From: Anaerolineae bacterium
Lineage (GTDB): Bacteria > Chloroflexota > Anaerolineae > Aggregatilineales > Phototrophicaceae
Length of the DNA stretch: 64,000 bases
Reading direction: 5' to 3'
Assembly (NCBI GenBank): GCA_022823165.1
Contig: JAJDXR010000073.1
Coordinates: 1-64,000 of the forward strand
Shown here: positions 61,202-64,000 of the stretch, in pieces
Numbering within the stretch: position 1 is the first letter of the stretch
Layout of the letters: the number at the start of each line of letters is the position of its first letter
Program-made: the position numbers and the translations under genes
Notes under the pieces: model-generated
Told to the model about the DNA's origin: nothing
Database searches by the model: none
Seen by the model: only the letters and a program-made list of their open reading frames with translations

Positions 61202-62157
61202 GCGGCGAAGGCGAGCCGCAAGAACAGGAGCTCGGCCAGACCGAAGCCGCCCCGCAAGACGTCTTCCCGACCTCGGACGCGCGCTGGTGGGAAGGCGGGC
61301 AGCAAATCGAATCCAAAGCCGAATTCGAGACGCGCAAGCTCAATACCCAGCTGGACCGCATGACGCGGCGTCAGTCCGGGCGCCGCTCGACCACGCGAAC
61401 CGACCGCAAACGCGGGCGTTACGTGCGCGCCAAGCAAGCCGGCGAGAAACCGCGCGACATCGCCTTTGACGCCACCCTGCGCGCCGCGGCGCCCTTCCAG
61501 GTGGAACGCGGCGAGCAGAAGCAGGCAACAGGCATGGCTTACGCCCTGCGCAAGACCGACCTGCAAGAGAAAGTTCGCGTCCGCAAAGCCAGCAACTTAA
61601 TCATGTTCACGGTCGATGCTTCCTGGAGCATGGCCGTCTCGGAGCGCATGCAGGCTACCAAAGGCGCCATCATGTCGCTGCTGACCGACGCCTATCAGCG
61701 GCGCGATCGCGTGGGTTTAGTCGTCTTTCAGAAGGACCGCGCCTCGCTGGTGCTGCCGCCGACCAATTCGGTGGTCTTGGCCAAGCAAGCCATGTCGGAT
61801 ATCCCCGTGGGCGGCAAGACGCCGCTCTCGGCCGGGCTGCTGCTGACCTATGAGTCGGTCATGCGCGAGAAAAACTTGAATCCGGATGTGATGCCGATGA
61901 TGATCCTGCTGACCGACGGCGCCGGCAATGTGTCCATCAGCGATTCGATTTCGCCGCAGGACGAGGCGCATTCCATCGCCCGCCGCATCCACGAAGCCGA
62001 GATCCGCACGGTCACGATCAATATGGAGCATGTCGCTTTCGATCAAGGCCTGGCGCAGCGCCTGGCTGACCAGCTCGGGGGACCCTGCTACACACTGGCG
62101 CAGATACGGGCGGACAACCTGCTCGATACTGTGCGCGCTGAGATGGACAAGATGTAG
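61183..62157 (+). CDS. Chelatase linker and VWA half (ChlD-like), reached by -1 frameshift
   Basis: Open from 61183 with no ATG, GTG or TTG in frame until 61360 and no ribosome site there, yet 61183-61359 encodes an acidic/proline linker (SGEGEPQEQELGQTEAAPQD) as found in ChlD. After 61360 comes a basic stretch RRQSGRRSTTRTDRKRGRYV, then a VWA domain with the MIDAS motif DASWS (about 61612), Thr in GGKTPLS and Asp in LLTDGAG. Joined to the AAA+ half by a -1 slip on the A run it gives a 692-residue ChlD-like protein. If instead the A count is wrong, it is a plain ChlD gene. Confidence 0.88.
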   Translation, partial: KKSESVSGEGEPQEQELGQTEAAPQDVFPTSDARWWEGGQQIESKAEFETRKLNTQLDRMTRRQSGRRSTTRTDRKRGRYVRAKQAGEKPRDIAFDATLRAAAPFQVERGEQKQATGMAYALRKTDLQEKVRVRKASNLIMFTVDASWSMAVSERMQATKGAIMSLLTDAYQRRDRVGLVVFQKDRASLVLPPTNSVVLAKQAMSDIPVGGKTPLSAGLLLTYESVMREKNLNPDVMPMMILLTDGAGNVSISDSISPQDEAHSIARRIHEAEIRTVTINMEHVAFDQGLAQRLADQLGGPCYTLAQIRADNLLDTVRAEMDKM

Positions 62158-62193
62158 CGGCAAGGCGTCTAGGATTTGCCGAGTGAATATGGA

Positions 62194-62286
62194 TTAAAGT
62201 CGCCGGACAATCAGCCAGACCGCCGCGCCGATGGCAATGATTAAACTTAGTATCAGAAGCTCCGCGCCGAAGAATGACTCTGCCAT
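62194..62286 (-). CDS. 30-residue single-helix membrane peptide
   Basis: Reading from ATG 62286 to TAA 62194: an acidic N-terminal few residues (MAESFFGAE), about 19 hydrophobic residues (LLILSLIIAIGAAVWLIV) and a RRL end. GGAG is 5 bases upstream of the ATG. The length and charge pattern fit a small inner-membrane protein with its N-terminus outside. Lies alone between the chelatase and the C45-type gene, on the opposite strand. Confidence 0.55.
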   Translation of the reverse strand: MAESFFGAELLILSLIIAIGAAVWLIVRRL

Positions 62287-62381
62287 CATATCTCCATTTC
62301 CGGGAAGTGGATCCTAAGCACTATATGATTTAGTACAATCACAATATAATCCAATTATCCAAAATATCCTAAGAGCAGGGT

Positions 62382-63473
62382 ATGAAATCCATCCGCGTTA
62401 TCAAACTCTCGGGTACGCCCTACGACATGGGCTACGCCCACGGCCAGCGCTTCCACGACGAAATTCACATGTTCACCGAAGAGCGCGTCCGCCTCAGCCA
62501 GGACAGCGACTGGACCGGCCACAATCTGTCGCGCGCGGCCGTGATCGCCCTGGCCGAAGCCTGCGTGGCCGAACACCAGGCCTACGCGCCCGACCTCATG
62601 GACGAGCTGCAAGGCATGGCCGACGCTACCGGACTCAGCCTGGCCGAGCTGGTCATCAACAACGGCTTCACTGATTTCATCGATGTGGTCTACAACCTGG
62701 GCGCTGAAGCTGAACCGGCCCTTGCGCCGCCGCTGGTCGCCGACAATTGCACGGCCTTCATGGTGCCGCCAAGCCGCGGCGCCAGCGGACAGGCCTTCCT
62801 GGGGCAGACTTGGGATATGCACGCCACAGCCACGCCCTACGTGATCTTGATTCACGGACAGCCAGAGGCTGCGCCCGAGTTTCTGACTTTCACGATAACC
62901 GGCTGTGTAGGCATGATCGGCATGAACAGCGAGGGCATTTGCGTCGGCATCAATAATCTCATGGCGACCGACGGCCAAATCGGCGTGACCTGGCCCTTTG
63001 TCGTGCGCAAGATCCTGGGGCAGACGGACATCGACGCCGCGCTCGAACGCCTGACCGGCGCCAAGCTGGCCGGCGCGCACAATTACCAGTTGCTGGACAG
63101 CCAGGGCCGCGGCTACGAAGTCGAGGCGATGTCGACATCCCGCCACGTGCAAGAATTGGCTGAGGAGACCATCACGCACACCAATCATTGCTTGATTCAG
63201 CAAAACCTGGACGTGGCCCGCGAACGGCCGCCATCCTCACAGAACAGCTCGGAAAATCGACTGCGCCGCGCCCGCGAGCTATTGGCGAATGACGCCGTAA
63301 CCATCGACGACCTGATGGCGCTGACCCGCGACGAAGCGGCCATCTGCACCCGCCCCAAACCGCCGATGCGCGTTGAAAGCTGCGGCGCCGCCATCATGAG
63401 CCCGACCAGCGGCGACTTCTGGTCGGTCTGGGGTATCCCGGCCGATAACGAATACGAGCATTTCGTCATCTGA
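62382..63473 (+). CDS. C45-type acyltransferase/peptidase (Ntn-hydrolase fold)
   Basis: 363 residues. Family of acyl-coenzyme A:6-aminopenicillanic-acid acyltransferase-like proteins: the catalytic Cys that would become the N-terminal nucleophile after self-cleavage is Cys123 in VADNCTAF; the following FLGQTWDMH and GMIGMNSEGICVGINNL are typical. The 122 residues before Cys would be the pro-part. Hydrolyses or transfers an acyl group from a peptide; substrate unknown. ATG 62382 follows AGAGCAGGG. Confidence 0.87.
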   Translation: MKSIRVIKLSGTPYDMGYAHGQRFHDEIHMFTEERVRLSQDSDWTGHNLSRAAVIALAEACVAEHQAYAPDLMDELQGMADATGLSLAELVINNGFTDFIDVVYNLGAEAEPALAPPLVADNCTAFMVPPSRGASGQAFLGQTWDMHATATPYVILIHGQPEAAPEFLTFTITGCVGMIGMNSEGICVGINNLMATDGQIGVTWPFVVRKILGQTDIDAALERLTGAKLAGAHNYQLLDSQGRGYEVEAMSTSRHVQELAEETITHTNHCLIQQNLDVARERPPSSQNSSENRLRRARELLANDAVTIDDLMALTRDEAAICTRPKPPMRVESCGAAIMSPTSGDFWSVWGIPADNEYEHFVI

Positions 63474-63789
63474 ACTCCAAGGTCGCGACCTTATAGCCGC
63501 CCAGTCGACTCCCATCTCCGCCAGCCTGAAAGCACCTGCGCCTTAACAACCGAATCGCGCCGGTGACTCCCCTCAATTCAAAAGGCCTGCGTACGGGCGA
63601 GCCGGTGGCTCTCCCCTGCAATAGGAGTCTGAACCGCAGATGCCGGATTGCCAGATTGCCGAAAATATTTTGTCCTCGGCAATTGCCACAGTTAAGGCTC
63701 GGCAACTTTGGGCGATATGTACGAAATGTATGGATGCCCTTCCTACATGATGTACAATGATTCTGTCGGCACTGCGCAGGAGACAAGTC
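63474..63789. other. Intergenic spacer before ald
   Basis: 316 bases without a gene. Contains a perfect palindrome AAGGTCGCGACCTT (63479-63492) right after the preceding stop, and a palindromic repeat at 63595-63615. TACAAT at 63753-63758 may be the ald -10; -35 unclear. Confidence 0.5.
63595..63615. repeat. Short palindromic intergenic repeat, copy 7
   Basis: GGGCGAGCC / GGCTCTCCC around GGT, one mismatch in the arms, followed by CTGCA. Same family as the copies at 2570 and 33769. Confidence 0.6.
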
Positions 63790-64000
63790 ATGATCATCGG
63801 CATCCTCAAAGAAATCAAAGTTGACGAGCATCGGGTCGCGCTGCCGCCTTCGGGTGTACGAGAATTTGCCAGGCGCGGGCATGCGGTTTATGCGCAAAGT
63901 GGACTGGGCGAAGGCAGCGGATTCCCCGACTCTGAGTACCAGGCCTCCGGCGCGGAAATGCTGGACTCAGCGGCCGACGTCTGGTCGCGGGCCGACATGA
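63790..64000 (+). CDS. ald: Alanine dehydrogenase, N-terminal part (cut by window edge)
   Basis: 70 residues visible, open to the window end. Starts MIIGILKEIKVDEHRVALPP, the pyruvate-site beginning of alanine dehydrogenase, followed by SGFPDSEYQASGAEML. AGGAGA precedes ATG 63790. It interconverts alanine and pyruvate with NAD. Nicotinamide nucleotide transhydrogenase alpha has a related N-terminus but with less similar opening residues. Confidence 0.88.
   Translation, partial: MIIGILKEIKVDEHRVALPPSGVREFARRGHAVYAQSGLGEGSGFPDSEYQASGAEMLDSAADVWSRADM

Noticed and set aside
61360..62157. Independent VWA gene starting at ATG 61360
   Set aside because: No ribosome site and the conserved-looking linker before it would be lost; a -1 slip or sequence error explains the frame better.
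63466..63897. Minus-strand frame overlapping the start of ald
   Set aside because: Covers spacer with repeats and the antisense of the conserved ald beginning; Cys-rich stretch comes from the spacer only.

Overview
The window looks like chromosomal DNA of a GC-rich, free-living Chloroflexota bacterium, probably Anaerolineae-like. This rests on the style of the protein sequences (DnaG zinc finger ending HCFGACAEGGD, fused glycyl-tRNA synthetase, extended complex I subunits, many TPR and FHA proteins) and is an inference, not a phylogeny. I see no tRNA, rRNA, CRISPR array or prophage. The only mobile DNA is an IS982-like transposase tail at the left edge and a pair of short elements with terminal inverted repeats.

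Layout: 1-1000 transposase end, repeat-bearing spacer and the tmRNA gene ssrA; 1056-9137 a lipoprotein, a small STAS-like protein, an ABC exporter, a nitrilase-fold amidohydrolase, peptidyl-tRNA hydrolase carrying a TPR tail, and two beta-lactamase-fold hydrolases; 9708-13232 mfd; 13332-16165 a YbaK-type deacylase, a phytanoyl-CoA-dioxygenase-like protein, a membrane protein and an EamA transporter; 16240-33445 a complete 14-gene NADH:quinone oxidoreductase operon (nuoA to nuoN, minus strand) with an extra TPR gene between nuoF and nuoG; 34244-38191 rpoB standing alone, without rpoC; 38515-43922 a methyltransferase, an ABC-F ATPase, a dipeptidase-like protein that lacks metal ligands, a membrane protein and a glycosyltransferase; 43969-48343 dnaG-rpoD-nfi; 48518-51517 fused glyQS; 51665-56598 a GldA/GldF-GldG/DUF4340 ABC system; 56761-57705 a PfkB sugar kinase; 57874-59844 an FHA/SH3b membrane protein; 60080-62157 a metal-chelatase AAA+/VWA gene split by a run of nine A; 62194-64000 a 30-residue membrane peptide, a C45-type acyltransferase/peptidase and the start of alanine dehydrogenase.

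The most interesting observation is the chelatase gene. The AAA+ half ends in A9-GTGAGTCTGTAA, and the linker plus VWA half lies in the -1 frame with no start codon for its first 59 codons. A -1 slip on the A run would make a full ChlD-like protein, while normal termination makes a ChlI-like one: two chelatase subunits from one gene. A promoter with a perfect palindrome over its -35 box precedes it. Second is NuoJ, in which about 250 residues resembling DUF4397 are inserted in the outside loop between the last two helices. Third are the dispersed intergenic palindromes and the inverted-repeat-bounded elements that fill almost every long non-coding gap.
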